Part shown: positions 46,552 through 60,100 of the stretch, one piece after another
How positions within the stretch are numbered: the first letter of the stretch is position 1
Layout of the letters: each line of letters begins with the position of its first letter
Assembly: GCA_019918135.1 (NCBI GenBank)
Contig: WBZZ01006529.1
Location: forward strand, 43,501 to 107,500
DNA length: 64,000 nt
Source: Paulinella micropora
Lineage: Eukaryota; Cercozoa; Imbricatea; Euglyphida; Paulinellidae
Direction: 5' to 3'
Made by a program: the position numbers and the translations under genes
Notes under the pieces: model-generated
What the model was told of the DNA's origin: nothing
The model's database searches: none
Seen by the model: the letters and a program-made list of their open reading frames with translations, nothing else

Positions 46552-46590
<39 letters not shown>

Positions 46591-47407
46591 CACGCGCGCG
46601 CGGCGCGCGCGGCGCGCCCACACACATACACAGACACACACATACACGCACACCCTCGCAGACACACACACAAACACACACACACACACACAGACACACC
46701 CACACAATACATACATACATATGTACATATTTCTGGTCTGACTCTGGTTTCCGGCAAGGCCGGACCAACGCATCGGCCAAAGCCCTCGAGTCCCCGTCCT
46801 GCGCCTGTTCAGAGGCCAGTGCAGGTGCTCGCGCGATGCACGCGCGTGCGCTTTACAGCTGTTCCTGCTGCCCTGCGAACGGCAGGCGACCGGGCAAGGT
46901 CCGCGAGCTCCCTTCGCCAGGTTCCCGCTGTTGCGCTGCTTCCTGTTGGTCCGGGCCTGCGCGCTGGTCGTAGTCTCAAATCTGATTCTAGCCAACCACA
47001 GAGCAAGCAACAGTCTTTACAACAAAAAAAACTGAATATACAGAGGAATTATATATATAATTAGGTATATACAGAATACAAAAATGTATGTCTTGCATGT
47101 ATGTCTTGCATGCATGTATTGTATGTATGTACGTATGTATTGTGTTTGTGTGTGTGTTTGTGTCTGTGTGTTTGTGTTTGTGTCTTTGTGTTTGTGTTTG
47201 TGTGCATGAGTGTGTGTGCGTGTGCGTGTGTGTGTGTATGTATTATTTAATATGTGTGTATGTGTATTCTGCATGTATGTATGTATGGTGTGTGTGTGTG
47301 TCTGTATTTGTTGGTGTTTGTGTTGTATGTGTATTCTGCATGTATGTATGTATGGTGTGTGTGTGTGTCTGTATTTGTTGGTGTTTGTGTGTTTGTGTTT
47401 GTGTGTG

Positions 47408-47446
<39 letters not shown>

Positions 47447-47963
47447 TGGTGTTTGTGTAAGTGTGTGCATGTATCTATTTAACATATGTACGTATGTATT
47501 ATGTGGGTATGTGTGTCTTCTGGTGTGTATGTGTGTCGGTGTCTGTAGGCGTGAGTGTGTGCGTGTGTGTCTTGGTGTGTTTGTGTTTGTCTTCGTGTTT
47601 TTCTTTGTTGTGTGTGTGTCTTTGTATGTGAGTGTGTATGTACGTATTATTTGTGTGTTGGTGTGTTTGTGTGTTTGTGTATGTGTATGTCCGTGACCGA
47701 AAACACGGATCCCAACGAGTGATGGTTGGGCTTTGCTGGGATCCCTGGTGGGCACTAGTCTACTTAGACGAAGCTTACCAAGCAACAATATGAACTACCT
47801 GGGGCACTAACAAGCCAATGTAAATTTTAAAAAGTTAAAAAAAACTTTTGCTTCTGATTTCTTTTTCCACACTGTGACTTTATTTTACTTAGAACAACCT
47901 TGATAATGCTAGGCAAGATAAATGAAACTTAATACGAAATCAGAAGCACGATTGGAGAGAATG

Positions 47964-48500
47964 CCATCTGAGATGAAAAAACAGCTAAAAACGTATCTCC
48001 TCACGAATACATACAAGTAATATATGCTCATATTTACACCATATTCAATATAGTAATAGGTCCGATCTTATACATTGTCTACAGATACATATTCTGATTT
48101 CCCATTACAAGTCTAAGCTCGCTTCTGATTTCTCTTTCAAACATACATATTTCTCTTTGCAATAGTACAATGTGTCCTTACAACTCCGTTCTTACAAAAG
48201 GTTGAAACATATACACACAGACTGACACACATACTAGTACATATTACACATACACACAGATACACACACACACAAATATCAACGCACCAACACACCTACA
48301 CCCACCCACCCACCCACACACACACACACACTCACAGACACAGACAGACACAGAAACACACATAATGCACACATAATACACATAATTACTAATATAAATA
48401 ATGCATGCACAATACATACATACATATAGACACCCATAATACACATTCATATGTATATGTAAAATACAACACAAACACCAACACACCATTACAGACACCC
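47964..48500. other. Spacer with CA arrays
   Basis: Unique AT-rich sequence, then a CA/TACA microsatellite (about 48210-48430). No gene seen. Confidence 0.6.
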
Positions 48501-49746
48501 ACCCACCGACCTCCTTTTTTTTCTTTCTGGGAAATCACGGGGGGGGGGGGGGGAAGGAAAATTCTTTTCAGTCTGTTTACTTGGGGGGGGGGGGGGAAGG
48601 AAAATAAATTTTTTTCAGTCACTGTTTACTTTTACCCCCCCCCCCCCCGGCCTCCTCCAAAAAAATCATACAACGCATTTTTCAGGCCCCCCTCCCGACC
48701 TTCAGACTTTCACCAAAAATCGACAAACACCCATTTCAGGCCCAAGGGGGCATAGGTAAAAAATTTGCTTCATTCTCGAGCTCGCTCCCCCTCTCTCCCG
48801 CCCTCCATCAGGCGGGGGGGGGGGGGCGGACCGATTTCCGAGTTTCTAATTTCTAACTTTGCAAACAACATGCTGCTGTAGCACGAGTTGCAGGCAGAGC
48901 CGCGAGCCCGCTCGCCAGAAATCTTTTTTGGCTCTACCCCCAACCCCTCCGCCTCGTACAAGCTCCCTCTCGCCCATCCCTCGTCCAACATTCTCGCGCC
49001 AGACACAAACTAACCTAGCTAACAGCCAGAGTGGGGTATGGTGCCACCCGCCGCTTATCACTCGCTCACCTACTCGCTCACTCACTCGCTCACCCACTCA
49101 CTCACCTGCTCACATATTTGCTCACTCACTCACGCATTCACTCACCCACTCACTTGCTCACTCACTCACTAACCACTCACTTGTTCACTCACTCACGTAC
49201 TCGCAGAAATAAAAAATTTGGAACTCTGTTTTTTTTTTCCCGGACGGACGGCGGATGTGTGTGTGTGGTGGTGGTGGTGGGGGCAGGGGGGGGGGGGGGG
49301 GAAGGGAGGGTGCAGGGGACCAAATTTTTTTTTGTTTATTCATTCTCGCGCGCTTTGCCCCCCTCCCTTCCGCGCGTCCGTCTAGGGGGGGGAAAAAAAT
49401 CAAATTTCTGGGATTTTGCAAACAGCATGCTGCCGTAGCACGGGTTGCAGGGGTGTGCTACAGCACCATGCTAAGGAAGCAATTGTTCGCTCTCTCGCGC
49501 GCTTCCCCCTTGCAGCTTCAGCACACTCCCTGCAGCCCGTGCAACATGTCTTCGCCAGATCAGAAATCAGAAATTCGGAACTCTGTTTTTTTCTTCTTCT
49601 TCTTTGTTTTCGGACGGACGGGCGGAAGGACGGGGGGAAGGGGCAGGCGAAAGATTTTTTTGTTCTCTTGCGCGCCTTCTTTTGCAGCTCTAGCGTACCC
49701 CCTGCAACCCATGCAGCATGTCTTGGCCAAATCAGAAGTTCTAACT

Positions 49747-49808
<62 letters not shown>

Positions 49809-52070
49809 TTCTTTTTCTCTGACAGACGGACGGGGGGGGGGGGGGGGAAGGCGAGGAGGGAGAAGGGGGGGGGGGGGAAACATTTTTTCATGGATTTTAG
49901 CAGTTTCCTGAGCCTCCCCCCTTCCCCTCCCTCCCGCCCGTCTATCAAGCGGGGGAAACAAACCGATTTTGAGTTTCTATTTTCTTACGTTGCAAACAAC
50001 ATGCTGCTGTAGCACGAGTTGCAGGGGTGCTACAGCCGCGAGCCCCCTCGCCAAAAATCTTTTTCGCTCTGCCTCCACCCCTCCGCCTCGTACACGCTCC
50101 TTCCCGCCCATCCCTCGTCCAACACTCTCGCCGCCCCGCCAGACAAAAACCAACCTAGCTTAACTGCCAGAGGGGGCTGTGATGCCCCCCTGCCGCTCAC
50201 TCACTCGCGCGCACCTACTCACTCACTTGCTCACTCACTTGCTCACTCACTTGCTCACTCACTCATTCACGCATTTGCTCACTCACTTGCTCTCTGACTA
50301 ACTCACCCACTCACTTGCTCACTTACTCACTTATTCACTCACTTGCTCACTCGTACTCGCAAAAGTAGGAAATTCGGAACTCTGTTTTGTTTTTTCTACT
50401 TTTTTCGGACATAAGGCGGAAGGGAAGGGGGGGGGGGGGGGGGGGGGTTGGGGCGGAGGGAGGGGCAGGGGACCGAAAAACCTTGTTTCTTCATTCTCGC
50501 GCCTGTTGCTCCCTCCCTTTCGCGCGGGAAAAAACAACTGTTTTCGAAATTCTGTTTTACGGGTTGCAGGGGTGTGCTACAGCACCATGTTAAGGAAAAA
50601 ATTCTGCTCGCTTGCGCTCCCCCTTGCAGCTTCTTTTCGCCGGACGGACGGCGGAAAGGGGGGAGAGGGGTGAAAACTTTTTTTGTTCTCGCGCACTTCC
50701 TTCTTGCAGCTGTATGTAGTACACCCCCTGCAACCCGGGCAGCATGTCTTGCAAAATCAGAAATCAGACATTCGGAACTCTGTTCCCCCCCCCCCCCCCC
50801 GGCCGCCCCTTTTTTCGGACAGACGGACCGGAGGGGGGCGGAGGGAGGGGGGCATGGACTTTTTTTGTTTCATTCTCGAGCGCGCTTTCCCCCCCCCCCC
50901 CCCACCCCACCCCCCCTCCCCGCCCGTCCATCAGGCAGTGAAAAAAACCGATTTCCGGATTTCTGGCTTCTGATTTGCAAGCAACATGCTGCTGTAGCAC
51001 GAATTGCAGGGGGTGCTACAGCCGCGATCCCCCTCGCCAGAAATCTTTTTCGCTCTCCCCCCGAACCCTCCGCCTCGTACACGCTCCCTCTCGCCAATCC
51101 CTTGTCCAACACTCTCGCCGTCCGCCAACCTAGCTAAACAGCCAGAGGCCGCTTACTCACTCGCTCACCTACTCGCTCACCTACTCGCTCACTCACTCGC
51201 TCACCTACTCACTCACCTGCTCACTCACTCGTTCACTCACTCACACATTCACTCACTTGCTCACTCACTCGCTCACTTGCTGACTCATTAACTCACTCAC
51301 TAACTCATTCACTCATTCACTCACTCACTCACTTGCTCACTCACTCACTTGCTCGCTCACTTGCTCACTCACGTACTCGCAGAAATCAGAAATTCGGAAC
51401 TCCGTTTTTTTTCTTTCGGACGGACGGCGGAAGGGAGGGGCGGAGGGAGGGGGCAGGGGACAAAAGAAATTGTTTCTTCATGGTCGCGCGCGTTGCCCCA
51501 CTACCTTCCGCGCGGGAAAAAAAATCCGCATTTCTGATTTCTGATTTTGCAAATCACGTGCTGCTGTAGCACGGGTTGCAGGGGTTGTGCTACAGCTATG
51601 CTAAGAAAAAAAATTATTCGTTCTCTCGCGCGCTTTCTCCTTGCAGCTGTAGCAACCGCCCTGCAGCCCGTGCAGCATGTCCTTGCCAAATCAGAAATCA
51701 GAAATTCGGAACTCTCCTTTTTTTTTCTTTTTTTCCGGACGGACGGAGGGAAAGGGGGGCGTGAGAGGGAGGGGCCAGGGTAAAATTTTTTTTGTTCTCT
51801 CGCGCGCTTCCTGCTTGCAGCTTTTGCATAACCACTGCAACCCGTGCAGCAATCCTTGCAAAATCAGAAACCAGACATTCGGAACTTTTTTTTTTTTTTT
51901 TTTTCCCAGACGGATGGACCGGGGGGGGGGGGGGGGGGGGCGGGGGAGAGAGGGAGCAGGGAATTTTTTTTTCTCTCGCGCGCTAACCCCTTTCCCCCTC
52001 CCTCTCGCCCGTCAGTCCGGAAAGAAAAAACCAATTTCTGACTTTCTGATTTCTGATTAAAAGGTTGCAG
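48500..52070. repeat. Tandem array of about 1-kb units rich in G/C runs
   Basis: Three diverged units start near 48831, 49961 and 50947 with the shared string AACATGCTGCTGTAGCACGA. Each holds a CTCACTCGCTCAC-type array, then CAGAAATTCGGAACTCTG, a T run, CGGACGGACGGCGG, G-rich sequence and CTTGCAGC. A T run of about 50 lies at 49748-49795. ORFs are by-products of the repeats. Confidence 0.8.
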
Positions 52071-52525
52071 GGGAGCTACAGAAGAAAGTGCTGCCGGATT
52101 CGCTTTTTTTTTTCGTTTTGGCGCACCTTCCTGCTGGAGCTTGTCCTAAGGCTCCTTGTCTGTGCTATTACTACTCTACATGTTTCCATCTTCTTGGCAG
52201 TGCTTTCTCTTTCCTCCTTGCTTCTTCCTTCTTCGATTCCTTCCTCTGCCTTCCTCCTTCTTCCTCCTTCCTCCTTCCTCCTCCTTCCTCCTCCTTCCTT
52301 CTTCCTTCCTGCTTCCTCCCTCCTTCTTCCTCCCTCCTCCCTCCGCAGCGGTTTACTCTCTATCATCCCCCGTTGACCGAAGACACGGAGCCAAATGAAT
52401 GATGTCGGGGTTGCTGGGATCCCTTGTGGGCAATACTAGTAGTCTGGCACCTTGCAAAAGCCTACCAAAGGACGTGCGAAACTATTTGGAGCGTTAATGC
52501 AAACACCAACACACCAACACACGCC

Positions 52526-52570
<45 letters not shown>

Positions 52571-52801
52571 GTACATAATACGTGCATACAAATACTTAAT
52601 AAACACAAACACACGAACACACACATAATACATATACACATACACACACAAAGACAAACACAAAGAAACATACCAAACGCACATGCACACACTCACGCTC
52701 ACACAGACTCACACATACAAACATACACACAGAATACATGCATACAAACATAATACATACATGCACACATAAACACACACAAACACACACACACTCGCGC
52801 C

Positions 52802-52839
<38 letters not shown>

Positions 52840-52872
52840 CATACACATAGATACATGCATACCTACATGCTT

Positions 52873-52911
<39 letters not shown>

Positions 52912-53764
52912 CGCACACCCTCGCCCCCACACAGACATATACACACAAACTACATACATATGTACATACATGACATACATAACATACAGGTATGAACACA
53001 TACATGCATATGACATATGTATGTACATACATACATACACACAAACACAAACACACACTCACGCACACACAGACACAAACACCAAATACGCAGATACACA
53101 CTCACGCACTACATACATACATACATACAAGACATACAGGCAAGACATACATTCTGGTGTTATTGTTATGTTATGTCTATACTTAATTCCATACAGTATT
53201 TCTTTTGTATTTATATGATGAGTGTTGGCGAGAACTTTGGGGTGGAAGAATAAGCATCTTAGTGACTCTTGTGGGCACTATGTCTGCCACTTAGACGAGG
53301 CCTAACAAAGCAACAATACGATAAATACTTCTGGAAAGGTGCAGAAAGGTGAATGGAAAATTTTTTTGGGGCAATTTTTGGCTGATTATCCGGGTGCTCA
53401 AGGTCAGACCTGGTGGCTGGCCTCACTGGCGGGCGGGGAAAATTTCTTCCCTCAGGAAGCAAAAAACCTGCTTCTTATAATCTTGTCTACATGTGGATCT
53501 TCTGATTTCTCATTACAAGTTTAATACTAATAGAGAAGTATTTTGTTTTAGTTGTTCTTGCCTAGAGCAATCAAGGTTGTTCTAAGTAAACAAGTCTGAC
53601 GAAGTCGCGGTGAAATATAAGAAATCAGAAATTCAGAAACTTGTAATGAGAAATCAGATGTACATAGTACGTAGAATATGAGATCGGACCTATTACTATA
53701 TTGAATATGGTGTAAATATGAACGTACATTAGTTGTGAGCATATATGTGTTTAGCAGTGTTTTG
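52070..53764. repeat. CTTCCTCC stretch and diverged third copy of the CCGTGACCG / CA-array unit
   Basis: 52190-52350 is a CTTCCTCC polypyrimidine tract. 52370-53200 is a diverged relative of 40620-41480 (GACCGAAGACACGGAGCC, CA arrays, CATACATTCTGGTGTTATTG). The remainder is unique and non-coding. Confidence 0.65.
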
Positions 53765-54280
53765 AAAGAGGAAATAGCGTTAGTGTCTTGAGTATGGCTC
53801 TCTCTCCTGTGCTTCTAATTTCGCTTTTGATTTCTCAAACGTATATATTTCACTTAGTAAAATATGTTATTAAAGCTCCATATTTACATAGGTATACACA
53901 TACACACAGACTGACACACATAATAGTACATACGTACACATGCACACAAATACCAACACAACACACACATGCCCACACACACACACACACACACACAAGT
54001 CACACACACACAGACTGACACACATAATAGTACATACTTACACATGCAAACAAATACCCACACATGCCCACACAGTCTCCGCAGCTGTTTACTCTCTCTA
54101 TCTCTCTCTCTCGCTTTCTTTCTCATCCCCCGTGACCGAAAACACGGAGCCAAACGAATGATCGTTGGGGTTGCTGGGATCCCTGGTGCACTGGTCTGGC
54201 ACCTTGCAACCTACCAAAGGAAAATGTAAACTACTTGGAGCGTTAATACAAACACCAACACACCAACGCACGCCCACACC

Positions 54281-54311
<31 letters not shown>

Positions 54312-54951
54312 CTACACACATAAACAGGCACATAACACGAACATACATTCAAATACATAAACACAAACACACCAAACACATACATAATACATACATACAT
54401 ACATACACACAAAGACAAACACGAGGAAACACCATCACACACACGCACACACTCACGCTCACGCACACAGACACATACACACCAACACACATAATACATA
54501 CATACATACATACATACATACATACGACAAACACGAGGAAACACACCATCACACACACGCACACACTCACGCTCACGCACACATACACACCAACACACAT
54601 AATACATACATACAAACATACACAAACACAACACAAACACACACACACACACACACACACAAAAGCGCGCGCCCGCACACGCACACACACCATGATACGA
54701 ACACCACACACAAACACACAAACATACATGCCCACACGCGCTACACACACATACACAGACGTACACAAAGACATACACACATGCACACATACACGCACAC
54801 CCTCGCCCGTACACGCATACAGACACACAATACATACATACATGTGTACATACATAACATGCATGCATAATAGACATACACACATAATGCATACATACTT
54901 ACATACACGCACAAACACAAACACACATTCACGCACACACAGACACAAAAA

Positions 54952-54985
<34 letters not shown>

Positions 54986-56416
54986 CTCTCTCTCACTACA
55001 TACATACATACAAGACATACTGCAAGACATGTATGCAAGACATGCATGCAAGACATACATTCTGGTGTTATTGTTATGCATATACTTAATTGTATACAGT
55101 ATTTCTCTTGTGCGTTTAGGTTTTTTTTGGCTTGCTCTGTCGTAGCTATATTGAGAGTTGTGACTGTTGTTGGCTTTACAGCTGGGCGCGATGCCCAGGT
55201 ATATTTTCTGACCTTACCGTGAGCCCCCTCCCTCTCTCCCTCTCACTTTCTCTCCCAACACACCTGCTGCCTACTTCGTTGCAATATAATATAAAGAAGT
55301 TCACTTTTTTTGAATGTCATGTTTCTTTTTTGTGGTGCTGAGCTCTAGCTGAACTCGTTTGGCTCCGTGTTTTCGGCCACAGTGCACATGTTACGAATCC
55401 GTACTCAACAGTTTGACGCCAGACAGTTAACACTGTATAATCTGATTAATCTGTTTCTGGGTGTCGAAGCTTGACCAAATAGCATAAATCCTTTCTCTCT
55501 CTTCTCTCTCTCTCTCTGTCTCTTCTCTCTGTTTCTCTCTCTTCTCTCTCTTTCTCTTCTCTCTCTCTCTCTCCTTTCTACTTAGGCAAATCTTAGTCTT
55601 TGTGCTCTCGTGTAGGTCTGCATACACGACCCTCGTGCCCAAACGTAAATACTAATACACAGAAAAGAAACAACAATAAGACATGCAACGTTTGATCTAT
55701 ATTTGTCCATGATGCTTCTCGGGAGGTTGGGATGTACAACTGAGTTTTTGGGACAACTTTGGAAGGTGCAGAGATATGACTGAGATTTTTTTGATTTGGC
55801 AATTTTGGCTGATTCATTAGCCGTTACCAGGATCAGGTGGCGGGGAATTTGTTCTCAACAGAAACTGAATTTCTTATATACTTTCACTGTGATTTCTTTA
55901 GATTGTTTACTTAGAACAACGTTGCTTATTACAGGCAAGACACCTAAAACAAAATACTGCTGTGTAAATTAACACTGTTAACCGTGGTCGTAACTTAAAC
56001 TTGTAATGAGAAATCAGAAGATGTGCATGTAGACAAGACTATAAGAAACTTGTAAATATGAGAAATGAGAAGATGTACATGTAGAAAAGACTGAAAAGAA
56101 CATCAGATCGGATCTATAACTATATTGATTTATGGTGAACATGTATTATTTGTGAGCAGATAGGTGTTTAGCAGTTTTTTGAAATAGGAAATAGCGTTAG
56201 TGTCTTGAGGATGGCTCTCTCTCCAGTTGTGTTTCTGATTTCGCTTTTGATTTCTCTTTTTTCAAACGCATTTATTTCTCTTTGCAATAGTAGAATTTGT
56301 AATGGTGCAATATGTAATTAAAATCCATACTTACATGGGTACAGATACACACAAGTACTCACACACACAGACAGACACACATAAATAGTACATACATACA
56401 CGTGCACAAAAATACC

Positions 56417-56470
<54 letters not shown>

Positions 56471-56510
56471 CGCTCGCACACACAAAAGCACCAACACACG
56501 CACTCACGCC

Positions 56511-56547
<37 letters not shown>

Positions 56548-56958
56548 CCACAATACATACATGCAATACGTGCATCTAATGCATCATACATACATACAAA
56601 GTCATACATACATACATACATTTTTGTATTATGTATTCACACACTCTCTCTCTCGCTTTTTGTTTGAGAGAGAGAAAGTAGTGGTAGTAGTTGGATTAGG
56701 GTTGGATAGTAGTAGTATTAGCAGTTGGATTAGGGTTAGATAGTAGTAGTACCAGTTGGACTAGGGTTAGATAGTAGTAGTAGCAGTTGGATTAGAGTTA
56801 GAGAGTATTAGTAGTAGTTGGATTAGGGTTAGAGAAGTAGTAGTAGTTGGGTTAGGGTTAGAGAGTAGTAGTAGTAGTTGGGTTAGGGTTAGAAAGTAGT
56901 AGTAGTAGTTGGGTTAGGGTTAGAAAGTAGTAGTAGTAGTAGTTGGATTAGGGTTATA

Positions 56959-56992
<34 letters not shown>

Positions 56993-57027
56993 TGGATTAG
57001 GGTTAGATAGTAGTAGCAGTGGTTAGA

Positions 57028-57109
<82 letters not shown>

Positions 57110-60100
57110 TGGATTTGAGAGTAGTAGTAGTTGGATTAGGGTTAGATAGTAGTAGTAGTAGTAGTAGTTGGATTAGAGTTAGAAAGTAGTAGTAATTGGA
57201 TTAGGGTTAGATAGTAGTAGTTGGATTAGGGTTAGGGTTAGGATTAGGGTTAGGGTTACCTACTCCTTCCCCGCTCACACACACACATTCACTCAGTCTC
57301 TCTCCTCCCCTACCACCTCACCCTCTCTCTCTTTCTTTCTTGTTTTCACCCTTGCATTCCTCTCTCTTTCTCTCTTTCTCTCTCTCTCTCTCTGTCTTGT
57401 TTTTTGTTTGAGAGAGAGAGAAAGGAGAAAGGAGGGCAGAAGGGAGGGGGGGGGGCCAATGAAGGGGGTTTTGCTTGGGATGACCAAGGGAAGGTACACC
57501 GCCGCCTGTCTCTCTTTGTATCTCTGTCTCTCTGTCTCTTTTATCAGACTGACGAGGGGAGTGTGATATGGACTGGTTGGGAGAGTGTGATATGGACTGG
57601 TTGGGAGAGGGAAAAAACAAAGACAGGGCGGAGTTGGGGGGGGGGGGGGGGGCAAGAGAAGATGCGGGGCAGGCCGAAAGCAAAAAGAGCGAGGGGGGGA
57701 CAGGAGTCGGGAGGGAATGGGGAGGAATGGGACAAAGAAAATGATTGATCAGGATGAAAAGAAGATTTTTTCTTTTAGCGAAGCGGGTGGCCAGCGGCAC
57801 GTAAAAATTCGACCTTGCTAATTCACGTAAACTTTTTTTGCGCGTAAATTTGCAGAGTCAGCGGTTCCACGAAATTTTTCTTCGCTCGTCGTGGGATTTT
57901 GTTCTTTCTTTTCCCTCCTCGAAGTTCGCCGGGGGGGGGAGGCATCTGATCGGGAAATTCTTTTGTTGCCCCCCCCCCCCCAAAAAATCGAGGAACAATT
58001 TTTTCTCCCCCCCCCCCCCCCGCCCGGCCTTCCCCAAAAAATCAAGTAACTATTTTTTTCGCCCCCCCCCCCCCCCCCCCCCGCGCGGGGGGGGGCCTTC
58101 CCCGGAAATCAGCGGGGAAATAATTTTTTGGCGGCCGAGGACGAATTTTTTTTTTTTTAATATGGACAGGGTGGCGGGTGGCCTGTGAAAAATCCCGCCA
58201 ACAGCGGGGGTGTCAGGTGGCGCGTGAAAAATCCAACCGTCCCAATGCACGCAAGATTCCGTTAAATTCCTTTCACGCCAAACAGTCCATTGTACGACCA
58301 GCTCGCCAAAATCGCCGGGTCAGCGGCCAAACTACATTTTTTTCTTTTTCGCTTGTGATTTTTTTCCCCCAGACACCATCTCCCCCACCCCCCCTCCCCT
58401 TTCCCCTCGGGGAATGGGAGAATTTGGGGGTCTGAATTTTTTGCGCCCCCCCCCCTCCCCCTCGGGGAATGGGAGAATTTGGGGGTCTGAATTTTTTGCG
58501 GCCCCCCCCCCCCCCCTCCTCCCCCCCTCCCCCCGGCCTTCACCCAACTTCGGATGAAAACTTCCTTGGCGGCCGACGAGAATGTTTTGTTCTATCTGAA
58601 AAACCCAACGCACGCAAGATTCGGTAAAATTCCTTTCGCGCGAGATAGTTATGCACGGTAGGGCGCTAAATTCGACTTTTTCGCTCCCCCCTGACACCAC
58701 CAACCCCCCTTCCCCCCCGGGCCCTCCTCCAAAAATCAATGAATAAAATTTTCTGCCCCCCCCCCCCGCGGCCCTCCACCAAAAATCAAGGAACAAATCT
58801 TTCTGGCCCCCCCCGCCCGGCCCTCCCCAAAAAATCAAGGAACAAAATTTTCTGCCCCCCCCCCCCTCCCCGGCCCTCCCCAAAAAATCAAGGAGAAAAA
58901 TTTGGAGGCCGAGGACGAACATTTTTTTTTTCTTCTATGGTCGGGGTGGCGGGTGGCACGTGAAAATTGCCGCCAACAGCGGGGGTGACAGGTGGCGCGT
59001 GAAAAATCCAAACATCCCAATCCACGCAAGATTCGGTTAAATTCCTTCACGCCAACAGTCCGTTGCGCACGACCAGCTCGCCTAAGTCCCCGGGTCAGCG
59101 GCCAAACGATATTTTCTTCTTCGCTCTTCGTGATTTTTTTCCCCTTACACATCTCCCCCCCCCACCTCGGGAAATGGGAGAATTCGGGGTCTGAGTTTTT
59201 TCGCCCCCCCCCCCCCCAACCCCCAACGGCCTTCCCCGAAAATCGGGGAAACAAATTTTTCTCTCTCCTTCCCCCCCCCCCCCCCCCTCCCCCTTCGCCC
59301 GTCGGGGGAAAACTTCCTTGGCGGCCGACGAGAATTTTTTGTTCTATCTGAAAAACCCAACGCACGCAAGATTCGGTAAAATTCCTTTCGCGCGAAATAG
59401 TTATGCAAGGATAGGGCGCTGAATTCGACGGGTTAGCGACCAAACAATTTCTTGCGCTCGTGGTGGTTTTTTTTTCTCTCTGCTACCATTCGCCTTAGTC
59501 AACCCAGAAGAAACGGACTAATTGGCGTGAAAGGAATTTTAACGAATCTTGCATGCATTGGGACGGTCGCGCCACCTGTCATCCCCGCTGTTGGCGGGAA
59601 GTTTCACGTGCCGCCCGCCACCCCGCCTGTACAAGAAAAAAAAATTCCTCCTCGGCCGCCAAGGAAGTTTTCCCCCTGACTTCTGGGGAAGGTAGGGGGG
59701 GGGGGGGGGGATTAAAATTTTCCAAACAACAAGTCGAAACTCCCCCCCCCCCCTCTCCCCCCTTGTGCACGATGCGCGCGCCAAAATCGCCGGGTCAGCG
59801 GCCGAACGACATTTTCTTTTTCGCTCGTGATTTTTTTTCCCTGACACATTCCCCCACCCCCCTCCTCCCCTCCCGGGCTTTCCCCAAAAAATCATGGAAC
59901 AATTTTTTTCTGCCCCCCCCTCCCCCCGGCCTTCCACAAAAAATGAAGTAACAAAGTTTTCTGCCCTCCCCCCCCCCCTCCCGGCCTTCCCTGGATATCA
60001 GGGGAAAAAATTGGCGGCCGATGAGGAAATTTTTGTTTTCTTAGGTAGGGGGGTGGCGGGTTGCACGTGAAAAATCCCACCAACAGCGGGGCTGATGGCG

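Larger units (their letters stand above)
40210..47963. repeat. Segmental duplication, copy A
   Basis: Matches 53765-64000 in order: AAAGAGGAAATAGCGTTAGT start, CA arrays, a CT run, the CCGTGACCGAAAACACGG unit, TAG triplet array with TTAGGG, C-run units, TAACTAAGTCACTTCC units and the GTGCTACAGCCGAC unit. Copy A lacks about 0.8 kb and 1.6 kb that copy B has (around 57,260 and 59,500). It contains no recognisable gene. CT runs lie at 40556-40611 and 41889-41955 and CA arrays at about 40320-41400. Confidence 0.85.

Noticed and set aside
46809-47064. GC-rich ORFs near 46.8-47.0 kb and 62.8-63.0 kb
   Set aside because: Open on both strands in both copies but with no domain. Differences between the copies do not favour any one frame.
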